A stretch of DNA of 64,000 nt from Medicago truncatula (GCF_003473485.1 NC_053045.1:54106494-54170493), one strand, 5' to 3'. Positions 47,339-61,915 are shown, counted from the first letter of the stretch. Numbers and translations are program-made. Notes: generated from the sequence alone by a model not told the origin.

Positions 47339-50300
47339 ACACACGAGGTTGCTCAGAAGCTTCTAAAGCATCATCGTCATTCACAAACTCTTGGATTGGT
47401 TATTGGAGGTTCAGCTAGAAGAACTGAAGCTGAAAGCCTTGCTAAAGGGATAAATATAGTGGTAGCTACTCCTGGTCGTCTTCTGGATCATCTACAAAAT
47501 ACCAAGAGATTCATATATAATAACCTGAAGGTAGATTATGAGTTGTTCATTCATATAATTGTTTCTCTATTTTGCTCCACTAAAAAATGAATATATTTCA
47601 TTGCTGATGCTGGTATTGAGTTTTAGTGTTTTAGATAAGGAAGGAGAGAAGAGGAAGAATAAAAACTTTGACTTGTAATTGTGGTTTAATAGTTTACAAG
47701 ACTAAACACTGATCCATATTTATAGTTTCTAGGCTCCTAATCCTAATTAAATATAAAAACCAATAAAGATAGAATAAACACATAAAAACATTCCTAAGAG
47801 ATAATCTGAAACACTTTAAGATCAAGATACCATACATTATTTTCCTGCAATCTTACATCTTGTACTTATTATTGATGTATTTTTTATCATCAGAATATTT
47901 TGTGAGTGTTTGATGCTTATCACTTATCAGTAATGCCAGCATTGCTCGTAGATTGTCCACACGAGTGTTTAATCAGAAGTTCATTCATCATGTATACTTG
48001 CTGATTTTATTTTATGTTCACATGCGTTGTATTGTAACATTCTTCATTTGTCCTTCACTGGCTCTTGAAAATAGCATGGATGCATATTACTGTAGATTCA
48101 GGCTATGCTCTTACTCTTAAATTCCTGAATTCTTTGGCAGTGCCTCATTATCGATGAAGCTGACAGGATATTGGAAGCAAACTTTGAGGATGAATTGAAG
48201 CAGATTATCAAGCTCCTCCCAAAGGTATCTATAATGTTGCCCCCCCTTCTCCTTTCCCTTTCTGTCATGCATGAGCCTGTGAAATTATAGTGGCAGTTTC
48301 AAGTTGCTTTGTCCAGCCCATTTTCCTTACAAGGGTTGGATGACTGAACCAGAAAACCCCTAGCAAAGAGGACTTCAATAATTTAAAATTTACAAATATT
48401 ATCTATTTCTTACCATAGATTAAAAGTACAGCTATAAATTCTACCCAAAAGTCTGTTGCCTTCGAATGTCAGCAGCTGCTTGCAGTTGGCTTAAAAATAC
48501 ATGGTCTTGGAGATCATATTTTTAAATTATGGCCAACAATTTTAGGCTGAGATGTGCTGCTATATTTCCTGTTTGATTTTGCTTCAATAATTTACACTTA
48601 TTATAAGTGAATATTTAGTGTGTTTCTAACTGATGTCTGTGGGCTTGGCTAATTGATCTACTTCTCATTCAACAGAACAGACAGACAGCTTTATTTTCAG
48701 CTACACAAACAAAGAAGGTTTGTTCTTCATTTTCCATCTTCTGTCTAGTTCTTTCGCCAAAAGTTTATTTTAATCTAATCTCAATTTATAAGAATTTTAA
48801 TACAAGTTTTTTTGTTTAATTTGAAATTCTGATACACACTGTACTTGAAATACATCAGTAATTTTTGGCTCAATCTATTAGAATTCGATACTTGATAGTG
48901 AGCGGTATACTTGCAGTTTTGGTTCTGAATCATATTATCCCTCAAATTCTAGGTTGAAGATCTTGCTCGCCTGTCATTTCAGACGACTCCTATCTATATT
49001 GATGTAGACGATGGGAGAAAGAAGGTGAAGTGTCCACTTGAATTTATTATAGTCTTTGAACTTTGTTCATCAACATTATTATCTTACCTGAGAGAAACGC
49101 ATAAATGCAGGTTACAAATGAAGGGTTGCTTCAGGGTTATGTTGTTGTTCCCTGTGCCAAGCGATTTATGGTTCTTTATTCCTTCTTGAAGAGGCACAAA
49201 TCGAAAAAAGTGATGGTCTTTTTCTCTTCATGCAACAGTGTCAAATTCCATGCAGACATTTTTAATCACATTCATTTGCATTGTTCAAGTATTTACGGAA
49301 AACAAAAGCAGCAGACCCGGACAACTACTTTTGTTGACTTCTGCCAAGCAGAAAAGGGCATCTTGCTCTGTACTGACGTTGCTGCTCGTGGACTGGACAT
49401 ACCTTCTGTGGTATATACATCTTTCATATCTACCTACATGAAATTTTTTAAATAGTAAAATATGACTGATTTCTACTAGGTTTATTAAGTCTTCTCCCCT
49501 AGTATTAAGTATAAAGTTAGATAATCTAATCTAAGTACTACCTATAGAAAATAAGTATAAGAGAAAGAGAGTAAATATTAACAAAGGATACAATATTGGG
49601 GTAACCTAACCTACGACACCTCCAGAAAAAGAAACATTGGAGCAAAGAATAGAAAATCTTCCCACATACAACTATATAAAAATTAGAATACACATGAAAG
49701 TCACATTAACTCAGTAAAGGTTGCTCTATCTGCTTATTTAATGACAAAACCTCTAACCACTAACTGCGTGGTTAAGCGAGGCTAAGAAGATAAACTTTTC
49801 CTGCAAAAAAGATGCAATGTCAAAAGCTATACTTGAAAATTCTGTCATTTAGCTTTATTTTTCAATCATAACCAAATTTCACAATACAATGTGCACGCTC
49901 TCAATGACATTTAAGAAAGTGTGCACAACTTTCAAGACATATCCATTACTCACAAAAGCATGAGTCTACACCAGAAATACCTAGCAGCTAGGGGATGGAA
50001 GGTAAATGGCTACCAGTCTCTGAATATGGGAATACAAACTTGTTCCTGCCTGCAAAGTTTCAGTGAACTACTCCATAAATATATTAAGTAAACAGTACTG
50101 TTGTTCAAATGAAAGATTTGATCTAATAAGGCGACCTGGATTTCCAAAGTTTGGATTCTTGCGTAGATTAGTCCTCCATGTGTGTGTATTTATTTAGATT
50201 TGTATACAGTTAACATTAAACAAAATTTAAATGAACTATTGTGCTGATGCAGCTATATATTCTGTTGATTGAAAATCATTAAAGGTAAAAGTTTTTATCT

Positions 50301-52955
50301 TTTTCTCTCTTCTTTATGTTGTAGGACTGGATTTTGCAGTACGATCCACCTGATGAACCAAAGGTACTACCTGTTCTTCTACTGATGAGCAGTAATCATT
50401 TTTCTTAGCAGTTTCATATATTGACTCACACTATAATACATTTTATTATGCTACCAGGAATATATCCACAGGGTCGGTAGAACAGCTCGTGGGGAAGATG
50501 GAAAAGGCAATGCTTTACTTTTCCTGATTCCTGAAGAATTGCAATTTCTTCGCTATCTGAAGGTCAGTTTCTCTCACTTAACAGTAGGGATAGTAAGCTA
50601 GCTGACGCTGAACCCAAATTTATTAAGTTGATAATGTATACATTTACTTCATCTGAGAAAGTATCCAAGTAAAAAGGGAAACATAGTGCTATGAAGACCT
50701 CTCATGGCCGGGTCCAGAAAAGAGTTTAATCTGTTGTTGGTTTAATGTTAAGACTGGCCAGCCTTACCTTACAGAACATCAACTCTAAGTATTGTGACTT
50801 ATGAGACATGGACACATAGACACCTGTCACACCACTATTGTCTAAAATGTGAAGCATCGACAATGACACACACGAAGTACAAGTGTTGTATGGGTGTTGG
50901 TTTCCAATGTGTGTCGGACATGGGGAAGGCATAATTTGATGTCACCTAAAACCAGAGGTGTGGGATTATTTGAGGAAACCTTGAGAGTTTCATGCCTAGA
51001 GTACATGATAAACGGGAATGGGATGTGCAGTGATTGCTATTTTCCCTAAGCCCAGGACTCTGTCCCTTTTTTGCAAAAAAATTATTCTTGAATCATCCCA
51101 AATCTTAATATTTTATGCTTATTTCAGGAAGCTAAGGTCCCTGTGAAAGAATACGCTTATGATGAAAAGAAGGTGGCAAACATACAGTCTCACCTGGTAT
51201 ATTCTGTCTTCCTTGTGTTTTAATAGAATTTTATTTATTATAGTAACCAACTGCAGCTGATGTTACAAAGGAACTTCTGCATTGTGTAGGAGAATTTGGT
51301 TGCTGAAAATTATTTTTTGAATAAAATGGCTAAAGAAGCTTATAAATCATACATATTAGCATACAATTCACATTCTTCAAAGGATATATTCAGTGTTCAA
51401 CGCCTTGATATGCAGGTACAGCTCTTAGAGTATTTTATATTGGCTAAAATATGGTTTTGGTCCCTGCAAATATGCCTCGTTTTGGTTTTAGTCCCTGTAA
51501 AAAAAATTTGTTGTTTTTGGTCCTTGCAAAATATTTTGTTTTTGAAAATAGTCCTTGCAGGGACTATTTCCAAAAACAAAATATTTTGCAGGGACCTTTT
51601 TCAAAATCAAAAGATTTTGCAGGGACTATTTCTCTAATAAATGGGTTTAGTCATCATGTGCCACGTGTGCAAATCATCACAAAAGTGGAGCCAGGGACCA
51701 AAACCAAAATAAGGCATATTTGCAGGGACCAAAAACAACAAATTTTTTTTGCAGGGACTAAAACCAAAACGAGACGTATTTGCAGGGACTAAAACCATAT
51801 TTTAGCCTTTTATATTTTACAATTTTCATGAATATGCATGTTAATGAAATATATAGTCTAAATAGATCTTCTGCAGTTAAGCACTTATTCCTCTGCTTGA
51901 TAATTTAAATCACCTGTTACTGGGAACTTCTATATGTTCTTTTCATTTTGATTAAAAGCTTCAAGGATAGGGGCAAAATGAATGGTTGATTGGTAAGAAT
52001 AAATTACTGAACACAATCAATCAGAGTGGCAACATATAGATTAAAGGAAGCTTTTTATGTTTGAATTCCTAGTTAAAAGATAACATCATTTACGAAACCA
52101 TTTTTTAAGATAAGTTCATCAATCGTAGATCTAGATAGAGACTGGAAAGGGCTCTGATTGAGTTAGATCTGAAAAAATTGGGGAAAGGATTCTCTACCTT
52201 TACTATTTGGTGACTTTAGTGTATTTTGTAGATAGATTGATGGTTAAAATAAATTATTTAGACGAGTGAGAAAGTTAAGTTAAGAGAGAGGGAGAGACAA
52301 AGTCACCAAAGGTAGACAATCCCATCCCAAAAAATTGGTATCACCATTCGTAGTTTTTTTTTTTCCTTTGTTTTATTTTAATAGTTGAAGAAACACGGAA
52401 AAGAATGAATTATTGTCTTAATTTAATAGGAGCGATCAGAAGATTCATTTAATTCAGGATTTTTATATTAGTTGAAGAAACACGAAAAATAATGAATTAT
52501 TGTCTTAATTTAATGAGAAAGATGTCATAGACGCCCCTGTGTATTGAGGGGTAGGCTGGAGAAATAATCATTTCATTTTCTAAAATTTCTCAGGGAAAGC
52601 TGTATAGTTTTTTTTTGCTTTCAAATAAGCTATAATCCAAAATGCATCAAGTACTATGGTATAGTCATGATCATGATAGCTTGGCCAGAGAAAAGTATCA
52701 TATTTGTTGAGCTTAAATTATTTTGATTCTAAAACATGTATACAATGTCATGATACCAGTTCGTTTTTATACCTTGAGCAGGCTGTTGCTGCTTCATTCT
52801 GTTTTTCGAACCCTCCAAATGTGAGTCTAAACATAAACATGAGCAAGCAAAGGAAGAAAACTCGCAGAGTTGATGGAAGTAGACATGGGTTCAATCCTAA
52901 CAATCCTTATGGAAAGCGAAATGCTGATGATAAGCGGCAGTTTGTGAGGCATTAA
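47339..52955 (+). pseudogene. 5'-truncated copy of the DEAD-box helicase (exons 3-12)
   Basis: Exons 47339-47530, 48141-48224, 48676-48717, 48953-49024, 49111-49410, 50325-50363, 50458-50562, 51128-51196, 51290-51415 and 52782-52955 equal exons 3-12 of the gene at 32499. Exons 1-2 are missing, so the Q motif, the ARTGSGKT P-loop and PTRELA are absent and no ATP-driven helicase can result. The promoter with telo-box is also missing. The acceptor of exon 3 with 28 bases of intron remains, so a spliced read-through or chimeric transcript is possible. No stop or frameshift has accumulated. Confidence 0.92.
51442..51807. mobile_element. MULE-type MITE, unit B copy
   Basis: Copy of 38311-38676, with the same flanking TTTTATATT. 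Arrived by segmental duplication and not by a separate insertion. Confidence 0.88.
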
Positions 52956-55900
52956 AAGCAAGCATGTCATGGCCATTATAACCAAAAAGTTTTGGTAGAA
53001 TTTTATACAACCAGGTTTTGTAACTTAGTCAAATTAGTCAACATATGATTATTCAAGAGATCAAAATTTTGTACAATTGGACATATGTTTCCACATTCTC
53101 TTGCCTTGTACCTGAATAATAGCCCTCCATTCTTATGATTTAGTTTGTAATTATTTTTTTATTGTAAGTTCTATCATTAACTTTTATTCAATCAGGTTTA
53201 AATGCAGTTTGATTTTGAATTTCTGAATAGTTTTTTCTTAATTTGATCTCAATTTTACTTCATCTAATTTCATCTTCATCTACTTCATCGATTTCACATT
53301 ATTTTCAGTTGTTGTTGTTGTTATTTCAATTTGGTTAAGATGCAGTTGTCATCCTCCTCTTGAGGAACAATATGAGCTGTTGCTCAACGCCCACACTCTA
53401 GTCTGGAAGGATCAGTGGTTCAGTGGTTATGTAGTTTCGTTACACAATTTGCTCGTTTGGTGGGAGAAATTAATTAAAGTTAAAAACTCAAGCTGAGAAG
53501 AAGTGGTTAATGACTGATAGGAAAGAAACAACTTGTTTTTTATGCTGTAAAAGTTTCAATTTAAGAGGATTTGAGGTTGTTCAGATTCATGAGTGAAACA
53601 AGGATACTGTGTTGTAGTGTGTGTATTTGTGAGATGTTCAATTCTCTAAAGAGTTTAAATTGTTGAAAGATTTCTATTTTCTATCTTAGGTTCTTATCCC
53701 TCCTTACATTACATCTATGTTTAGAGTCATATCTTTTGGTTGCATATGTTTACACACTTTTCAAATTTATAGTTAATATAATTTAAACACTATTGCAAAT
53801 TTGGTTCTCTAATAAAAACTTCTGAATTATTTGGACAAAAATGTGTTCAATTGCAAATTACTATTTGGACCTTTGTCCATCTAACTAACTCCCACAGTTT
53901 GATTAGAACAATCACCATTCGATATTATCTCTAGTCTTGGTTTATGAAACGTAAACATATGTTTTATGAAAGTATGTATCTTATACAATTGAGCTTATAG
54001 AGAAAACACGACTAATTTCAAGACTGAGAAGATGTCTAGCAATAGAGAAGATTCCAAAACATGAGATTTTATAATTATGATTCACTGCATTTAATTTTTT
54101 CACACAGTCACTCATTTATTACATTAATAACCGTTTGATCTTGATCAAACAGTTCAGGAAAAAAGTATTTAATTTTTATTTATAATTCTGTTCTCAAATT
54201 AGGACCATCCGGTCATGATTGGACGGCCGAGAATGCATGACTGTGTGAATGCGGTAAATTGCTGACTGCAGTCAATCACAATCCGAGATTCTGTGGCACA
54301 TTTTTTTTAAAACCAAAATGAATTTCATTAATAAAACAATGGGTTAATAGTGTTTTTTTTCTCTGTAATATAGTGCACTTTTGGTTTTAGCCCCCGTATT
54401 TTTTTTTTAGATTCCACCCTTGAAAAATAAAAATTCTTCAGGATTGACCCCTCACCCCAATGTGGCAGCAGAATCTCCTACGTGGCAGTAACGTGTCAAC
54501 TTTTTTTCATGCCACGCGTGTAAATGAACGCCATGTGGCATTTGTGATTTTTTTTAAATAAAAAAAAAAAAAAACGAAAAAAAATTAATAAAAATACTAA
54601 AAAAAATTTAAAAAAAAGGAAAAATTAATAATGATTAAAAAATCTGGTAAAATAAAAAATAAATGAAAAAAATCTGGAAAATGCTCACAAGTCTCCAATT
54701 CTAAGTTACTAAGTTGTCCTCATACTCTTGTATCTAATTACCAACAAATGCTCACAAGTCTCCAATTCTAATTAATTCTATATACAACCTGTCTTTTTTG
54801 TTTTAATACACTTTGGAATTGGATCACTTATAATTGGATACTAATTGGGATTCTAAGTTTTTGGGATGTTACATTCTACCCCTTTAAAAGATTCTATCTT
54901 CAAAATTCAAAGCAACAACAACCGAAAAATAATAACATACAAGCAATATCACATTAATTAATAGAAACATAATTTAAGATACGCATTTAACATGTTTAAC
55001 ATGCTTAAAAAAACGTGTTTAACGAGCTACAAAATGATTGCGTCAGATTCAACGTTATAGTGTCCTCTTATTTGATAGATTGTGTAATACTTTTCGCTTT
55101 TGAACGCACTGTGTAGCGCTTTAGACGGGTGAGAATAAATTAACTCTCCTTTTCTTCATCGACACTGAAGTTTCTTTAACTATTGTTGGTTTCCCTTTGT
55201 CTCATTTCTTTCTTTTCTTTATTCATTTTTCTCCTCCTTTCTCTCATTTCTTCTCTTTCACCTCCTTTCATCTCTTTGAATGTGTTTACAATATGTTACA
55301 AAAAGAGTGTATAAATAAGAGTCTTGTTAACATTTTGTGTATACACTTGTCTAAGTTTTTTAAATGCTCTTGTTAAACTTTTATGTAGTTGCATGTCAAG
55401 TAAACTCAAGTGATTTGTTGAAAAGTGATTGATTAGACTGGTTAATTGAAAATAACTTTAAAACGAAATAATATAGTTTAGATCAATGAAATAATTTGTT
55501 GAAATGTTTATTAAATATATTTTTGCTAATATGAATATTAAATGTGACCAAATAATCATTGTCATCTCATAAGTAGATTTTTTACCCCTATAATATAGGT
55601 CATTTTCGATTGTCCCTCCTGTAATTTTAATTTACCCCCTGTAAAAAAAAAATTATTTTGATTTACCCCTAATAGGTCAAACAAAAATCAATTTTATTTT
55701 ATTTTTTTTCAAGAAATTTTCATTTTTGTTTGGCCTATTAGGGGTAAATCAAAACAATTTTTTTGAAGAGATTAGCAAAAAAAAATTGGAGGGAAAACAA
55801 GAAGAAAGATGAATTTCCAACTTGAAGATCAAATTGGATGCACACAAGTTATTTAGTCAAGAGAAGTGTTGAAAATAATATGCCTAAATATATTTTTGAA

Positions 55901-56631
55901 GATTTTACATTTAGATATATTTTAGATTATATTTAAAATAAGATATCATTAGGATTTATAATTTATATATCTATTTAAAATACTCTTAGGTTTTGTTCCT
56001 TATTTAAATATATAATTTAGAAATATTTTTTGTATGACAATTTTTTTTTGTGGTGGCCGGGGTTCGAACCCCAGCCTTGCATATTTTATGCATTATATAA
56101 AAATATGTTTCATATGATTTAATACACTCAAAAAAACCATCACTTGCATATTGGTTTCTTTCATTCCCTAAAAAAATATTGGTTTCTTTAATTAAAATCA
56201 GAATCAATATTTCATAATATCATCTTTTAGTGTCGAATTTTGAACGAGTTTTTCAACGCAAGAGATACTCTCGACCAAGTGACCTCTAGGGAGAGAGGAA
56301 TTTCATTATATCATCCATTCATTATGAAAAAATTTCATACTGTATAAAAAATTCACATAAAGGAAGATATATTTTTTTTTTGACAAAACATAAAGGAAGA
56401 ATGTAAATCACGTTAATTAAACATAGGAAAAGTTAATACAAACTTCTTTTTTTGGGGGAAATAAAAAAGTCAATATAAACTAACTAAAAAGAAAACAATA
56501 CCATCGTGATGACAATAATGACCAAAGCAACAAAATAAACTAAACAACTAAAAACACAAGAAAATAAAAAGCTCTAGAATTAGACCACACTCTTGAATTA
56601 AACCTAAATTAAAAGATCACGAATTAGTGCT
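52956..56631. other. Intergenic part of unit B
   Basis: Copy of 39825-43497: truncated MULE-type element from 54341, degenerate MITE at about 55585-55759 and SINE fragment at about 56041-56100. No gene. Confidence 0.6.
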
Positions 56632-57479
56632 TCAAGCATAAATCATGCCAAGGAATGACAAAGCAAAGAGTGTGAACGCTGTGATAGTAATAGGAGTTAT
56701 TTGAGCAGCTTTAGAATGTGCTATTGGTGCATTCTCATTTGCAGATTGTGGTGAGGATGCTGTTGGTTCAGGTTCAACATCCAAAACCTTGATGATCATT
56801 TTCTGTCCTCTTGTACAATGACCACTAACACCACTAATGAAGTAGAACAATCCTGGTCGTTCAAATTTGAAAACTGTGTTGCCATTGTTTCCGAAGAAGA
56901 GTGGACGAGTCGATTTGCAATTCTCATATTCTTCTTCACTAACCACCATCACTGAATCTTTCTCGTACTTGAAATCTAACCAAAAATTCAAAATAAAGGT
57001 TATATATTACATTTACAAAAAGGTCCACGACAAAGATTAAAAACATAAGTTTTGCAATCTATACACATAAAGAAGTCTTGATAGTATGAAAAATCGTCGA
57101 GAATTGCTATCACAATTTTTTAGAAAATGGATCGAAAAATAAAATGGTGACATATATATCATGCATTTCCCTTCAAAAATAAAATATATCATGCATTTAG
57201 AAATGAAGATGATCTCAACTCAAACATAACATACATACATGTATCTTAAAATTAAATTGGTAAGAAGTGGTACTTACGAATAGTGTCATCAATTTTGAAT
57301 CTGTTTTGAGAAGCCCATTTGTTGTACATTTCATCACCGTCCTTTGAGTTAGGGACGACCCAACCAGTTTTGCCACCGACTTCAAATTCAGTACAATTGA
57401 TGAGCAAAAATTGGGAAGCAGAAAAAAGAATCAAGCAAAGGAAAAATGTGTGTGAGGAAGCTTTGAAGATGGCAGTCAT
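56632..57479 (-). CDS. Early nodulin-like protein (phytocyanin domain), unit B copy
   Basis: Exons 57278-57479 and 56632-56975, 181 codons, protein identical to the unit A copy. About 0.9 kb upstream of the start codon is the Helitron 3' end, and both lie within the duplicated unit, so the promoter is copied too and both genes should be expressed alike if the duplication is real. Confidence 0.9.
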
Positions 57480-58876
57480 ATTTGGATTTTCTATAGGGAG
57501 GTCTAGTGAGTGTACTTTTGATACAAGTGAAAAATGTGTTATGAGAAATGGTAACTTTGGACTTAAAAAAGAGAAGTGAAGTTGAAAAAGAGAGTTTGTT
57601 AACGAAAAAGAGGGAGCACATTGAGGTACACGTTTTAGAGGAAGTGGGTTTTGTTGTGAGTGATGGCTTCACAAAGTGGCCTCTGACTTTGTCCAATTAG
57701 TTGATATGTGGAATTTGGAATTTTTCTAATTTTCTCTCCAATTAATTCCATTATTATCCATGTGCTCTTGGCTCATTTGATTTGACTTTGTACCCGTAAT
57801 TATATCCACTTTGAATGAAACGTTTTTATTTTTACAAAAATTAAGGTCCCGCAAAAAAATAAGACACCTGCTAAAATAAAATGTTTTAGCTTATCAAATA
57901 TTTAAATTCTCACAGGTTGTTAATTAAATACTCTTTCTATGAATATATCTAAAATTATGGTGCTTTGGGCTGCCGCCCCCTTGGCCCGTGTTCAGGGCCA
58001 CCCCTTTATACAACGTTCCAATCAGTTGAGTTAATCTCATGTGATCATCTATATCTATATTTCTATATCTAAAATAATAAATAATAATATAAACATTTGA
58101 GAGTTTTCAAACAAACAAAATGATTTTCATACAAACTTTTTTTTTTTTTTTTAAGGAAATTGTTGTTCGTCATGCTCTTACTTGTTTGTTGTGTCATCCA
58201 TTTCACATTTAACCTTTAAATTAAAACTAACTAGGGATACAACCCGTGCGTTGCACGGGTTTGATTAAATTGTTTTAGTTGATGCATCAGATCATTATTT
58301 AGTTATATAAAAAAAATGTTGGACATTTTATATTTTTAAAATAACATTATTTTAGCAAATATTTAAAGTAAATGATACAATGATATCAAGTATATTAAAA
58401 ATTGAGTTCTTTAATAAAAAAATTGATTCCATCATTAAAGATTATATTTGACCGCAATTAAAGTTCTTCAGTTCCAAAAAATCAGATGTTTACTGATCAA
58501 AAAAATAAAATTAATGGTTTGTAGGTCCATATTTTTAAGGTAAAAACTTGGACTATCACAAAAAAAAAAGGGTAAAAACTTGGATGCATTTTTGTTAGTC
58601 GAAAATATGAAAAGGGTTTTTTTTTTTTTTTTTTTGTTTTTATCAAAAAGTGTTATAATTTCATACTGAAGTAGTAGTTGATTGAATAAAAAATAAAAAG
58701 TTATTAATGACATATCTAATCAAAATTAAAGAGTAAGATTTTTAATTTTTTTGTTTAAAAAAAAGAAGGAAAAGTTACGAACAATATAAAATAAAAAGGA
58801 ATTTTTTTATATTTAAACATAAAAGTGATTTTGAAAGAAAAGAGAACACAACTGAATCCCTAAAAACGTGAATTTT

Positions 58877-59395
58877 TTAAACTCCTTTCAACCAAGATGA
58901 ACACGGCAATCCTCGATAATTTGGAAAGGCAAAGCAATTCTTCGAAAGCCTATATGTTTCAAAAAAAGCAATTCTTCTTAAGCCTATATTCTTGATAATC
59001 GTTACAGAAATTCTTGAGTTGAAAGTTACATCCTCCCCATCAAATTGAGATTTCGAAAGCCTATATGTTTCAAACAATCCATCTCCTCCATGGACAACAA
59101 TTCGCAACCTATTATTCGTTTTCTGTTGATGCAGCAAATTTTCCTTTGACAGGTTATGGTTCTTATCTCTACGTATTATTTTGACCACTTTCAAGACATC
59201 GTTGGATCGTTCCTTTTTATCACTACTCGTTCCAAAAGAATGATGTTGATGAGACGAACGCTTCTTTCTGACACCAATAGAAGCAACTTTCTGCAGATAA
59301 TCCTCAGATAACACTTTGTGCCTATTTCTGATGCCAGCAGTGTTATTATCCGAGATGGTTCTTCGTTGATGTCGAGTGAACGAACGACGGTTCAA
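58877..59395 (-). CDS. Uncharacterised basic protein ORF inside the Helitron, unit B copy
   Basis: Identical to 45742-46260. Here it stands in the undivided Helitron, about 1.1 kb downstream of the Rep/helicase stop codon. Confidence 0.4.
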   Translation of the reverse strand: MNRRSFTRHQRRTISDNNTAGIRNRHKVLSEDYLQKVASIGVRKKRSSHQHHSFGTSSDKKERSNDVLKVVKIIRRDKNHNLSKENLLHQQKTNNRLRIVVHGGDGLFETYRLSKSQFDGEDVTFNSRISVTIIKNIGLRRIAFFETYRLSKNCFAFPNYRGLPCSSWLKGV

Positions 59396-60473
59396 TCGCA
59401 GAACCGTTGAGCACCGAGAAGAAGGTGATGTCAGTTGTCTTCTTCTTTATCTTTTGTTCTTGTTTGTGGGTTTTTTCGGTTGAGGCCCAACTTGAATCCG
59501 GTAGTGAGATCGGGATATTGTTTTACACATTTTTTTAGTTATTTTCAATTTTGTTCTCGATGTATTCTTAATTTGTTGAACTCTGTTCATTTTTGTCAGT
59601 GTTGATGAATTGTGTTATTTGTTTTAGGTATGTGAGTTCAACTATGGAAGTTGTTTGGCAATTAGCAGTGGAACACATCATAGACGGTACATTGATAAAT
59701 TGATATGATAATTTTAGTCATTGATTCAACACTGGTTGTTCATTTGGAACCATTTATGCGTAAATTTGATATTTTTTTTTTTTTTTTTGTGGTTTTGACC
59801 ATTAATAAGTTTTTCCACCAATGAAACTATTAAAATGGTTATATTAAAATGTAGAAACTATTAAAATGTAAACATTTGAATATTTTGTTCTTCATCTCTG
59901 GGTTAGTTTCCGTTGAGCTGTCTGTTGAATTCGTTACCGAGTTCGGCGACAATCATCCTCCTACTATTGTTGTACACATGTTACTTATATTAAATTTTGT
60001 TTTGGATTTAGTTTCAATTTGTTGAACTCAGTTCAGTTTTGTAATTGTTGATAAAATGTTTTTTTTTTAGGTATGTGAGTTAAAGGATCGATAGTGTTTG
60101 CCAATTAGTAGTGGGCTGCTTCGTATAAGGTACATTGATCAATTGATATGATAATTTTAGTTATTGGTTTAACATTGGCTGCTCATTTGGAACCATTTAT
60201 GCTATTAGTTGATGTGTAGATAGAAACTTACGGTTGTAACCATTAATAAGTTTTTTCACCATTGAAACGATTCAAATGGTTATTGTTGTGTTTGTAGGAT
60301 TTTACTTTATTAAGGTTCTGAAGTTTAAATTCTGTTATAAAAAGTCCGATTACTTGGGATTCGCGGTTATTATTGTAAAAAATCAATGGTACAAATCGAA
60401 GTGTGTTAGTTAACAATGAATAACGTAGTTGCTAAAGTTATTGTGAATGATAGATAGATTTGAAAACAGTGCA

Positions 60474-61854
60474 TCAAATATATTTACATTGAGGAAGACC
60501 ACTAAATACCTCATGGTACACTACATTTTTCGTGTATTGTACATAATTCTCATCACGCTCAACAATTAGAATTTTCAGTCCCTCTGGGGAAGTGACTCTT
60601 GAAAAGGCAACATATAGTTGTCCATGACTAAATACAGGTCTTGGCAAATATAATCCCACATAATTTAATGACTGGCCTTGACTTTTGTTTATTGTCATTG
60701 CATAGCACACCTTAATTGGAAACTGCCTCCTGCGCAACAGAAAAGGCCATTTAGAGTCGTTAGAAGTAAGAACAATTCTGGGGATTAGCACCTTTGAACC
60801 AACGTTAGATCCTGTAATTATTTTAGCCTCTATTACTCGCTCTCCTAGATGCGTAATAATAAGTCTTGTTCCATTACACATTCCTAATGCCGGATTGATA
60901 TTCCTCAATAACATAATAGGCATTCCTTCTTTAAGCTCCAAACAATGTCTTGGAAATCCATTAATATTTAAGGAGTTTAGAAATTCCACAGGATACATGA
61001 GCTCTTGATCTGATATGTTGTCAGTTGTCTTGTCAATCTCGTCTGAGCTTCTGTATTGTTTTGTTTCTCCATCAGTAAACTGAACAATATAATTATTGAT
61101 TTCATCAACTGTTTCATTTAGAGGAGTGAGTATTGCTCTTTCCCTGAAATATTCTTCATCCCACAGATGGCTCTTTAATTCTGGGTAAGTGTTATCCACA
61201 ATTTGTTTGAGTGGATCACCCATTGGTGGGATAAGATATTGATCTGGTATCGTCGTCCACGATGCAAAATCTTCACCACGTCGGCTTTGTGCTTGAATGT
61301 TTCCATCACCAAGTTGAAGTAGCCATTTATTGAATTCACGTATCACATCATGTTCTTTGCCTGTAGAGGTAGTATTTCTGACCCTCATGCTTTTGGACAA
61401 TGAAAATATTGTACAGTAGTCCCACAAAAAAGACTTGTTGATGCATGATTGAATTATATCATGTATTCGACCTTTTGGTATTACAGGAAGTATTTGCCTA
61501 AAATCTCCTCCAAGAAGAACTGTCATTCCTCCAAATGGTTGCTCTGCCCTATCCGGAAATTTGAAACCAATTATGTCTTTAAGTGTCCTATCAAGAGCTT
61601 CAAAAGCATATCTTTGAGTCATTGGTGCTTCATCCCAGATTATGAGATCTGTTTGAACCATTAGATCAGCTAGATGAGTATTTTGGTTTATTGAGCATGT
61701 GCTGTCTTCATAGATCTCAAGAGGAATTTTAAATCTACTATGAGCGGTCCTTCCTCCAGGAAGCAAGAGGGATGCAATACCTGTCAAGAATGAAATTAAA
61801 AAAAAAATTGAAAATATATTTATGCATGCAAGCATATGTGTGTGTCTATGTCTA

Positions 61855-61915
<61 letters not shown>

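Larger units (their letters stand above)
47311..60433 (+). repeat. 13.1-kb direct tandem duplication, unit B
   Basis: Repeats 34182-47298. After 60433 the sequence continues into the Helitron Rep/helicase gene, whereas after unit A it runs into the filler. The offset grows from 13129 to 13135 through six 1-base homopolymer changes. Confidence 0.93.

Noticed and set aside
34182-60433. Retrotransposon LTR pair
   Set aside because: The two 13-kb units are adjacent, contain host genes and have no TG...CA ends, primer-binding site or gag-pol, so this is a segmental tandem duplication.
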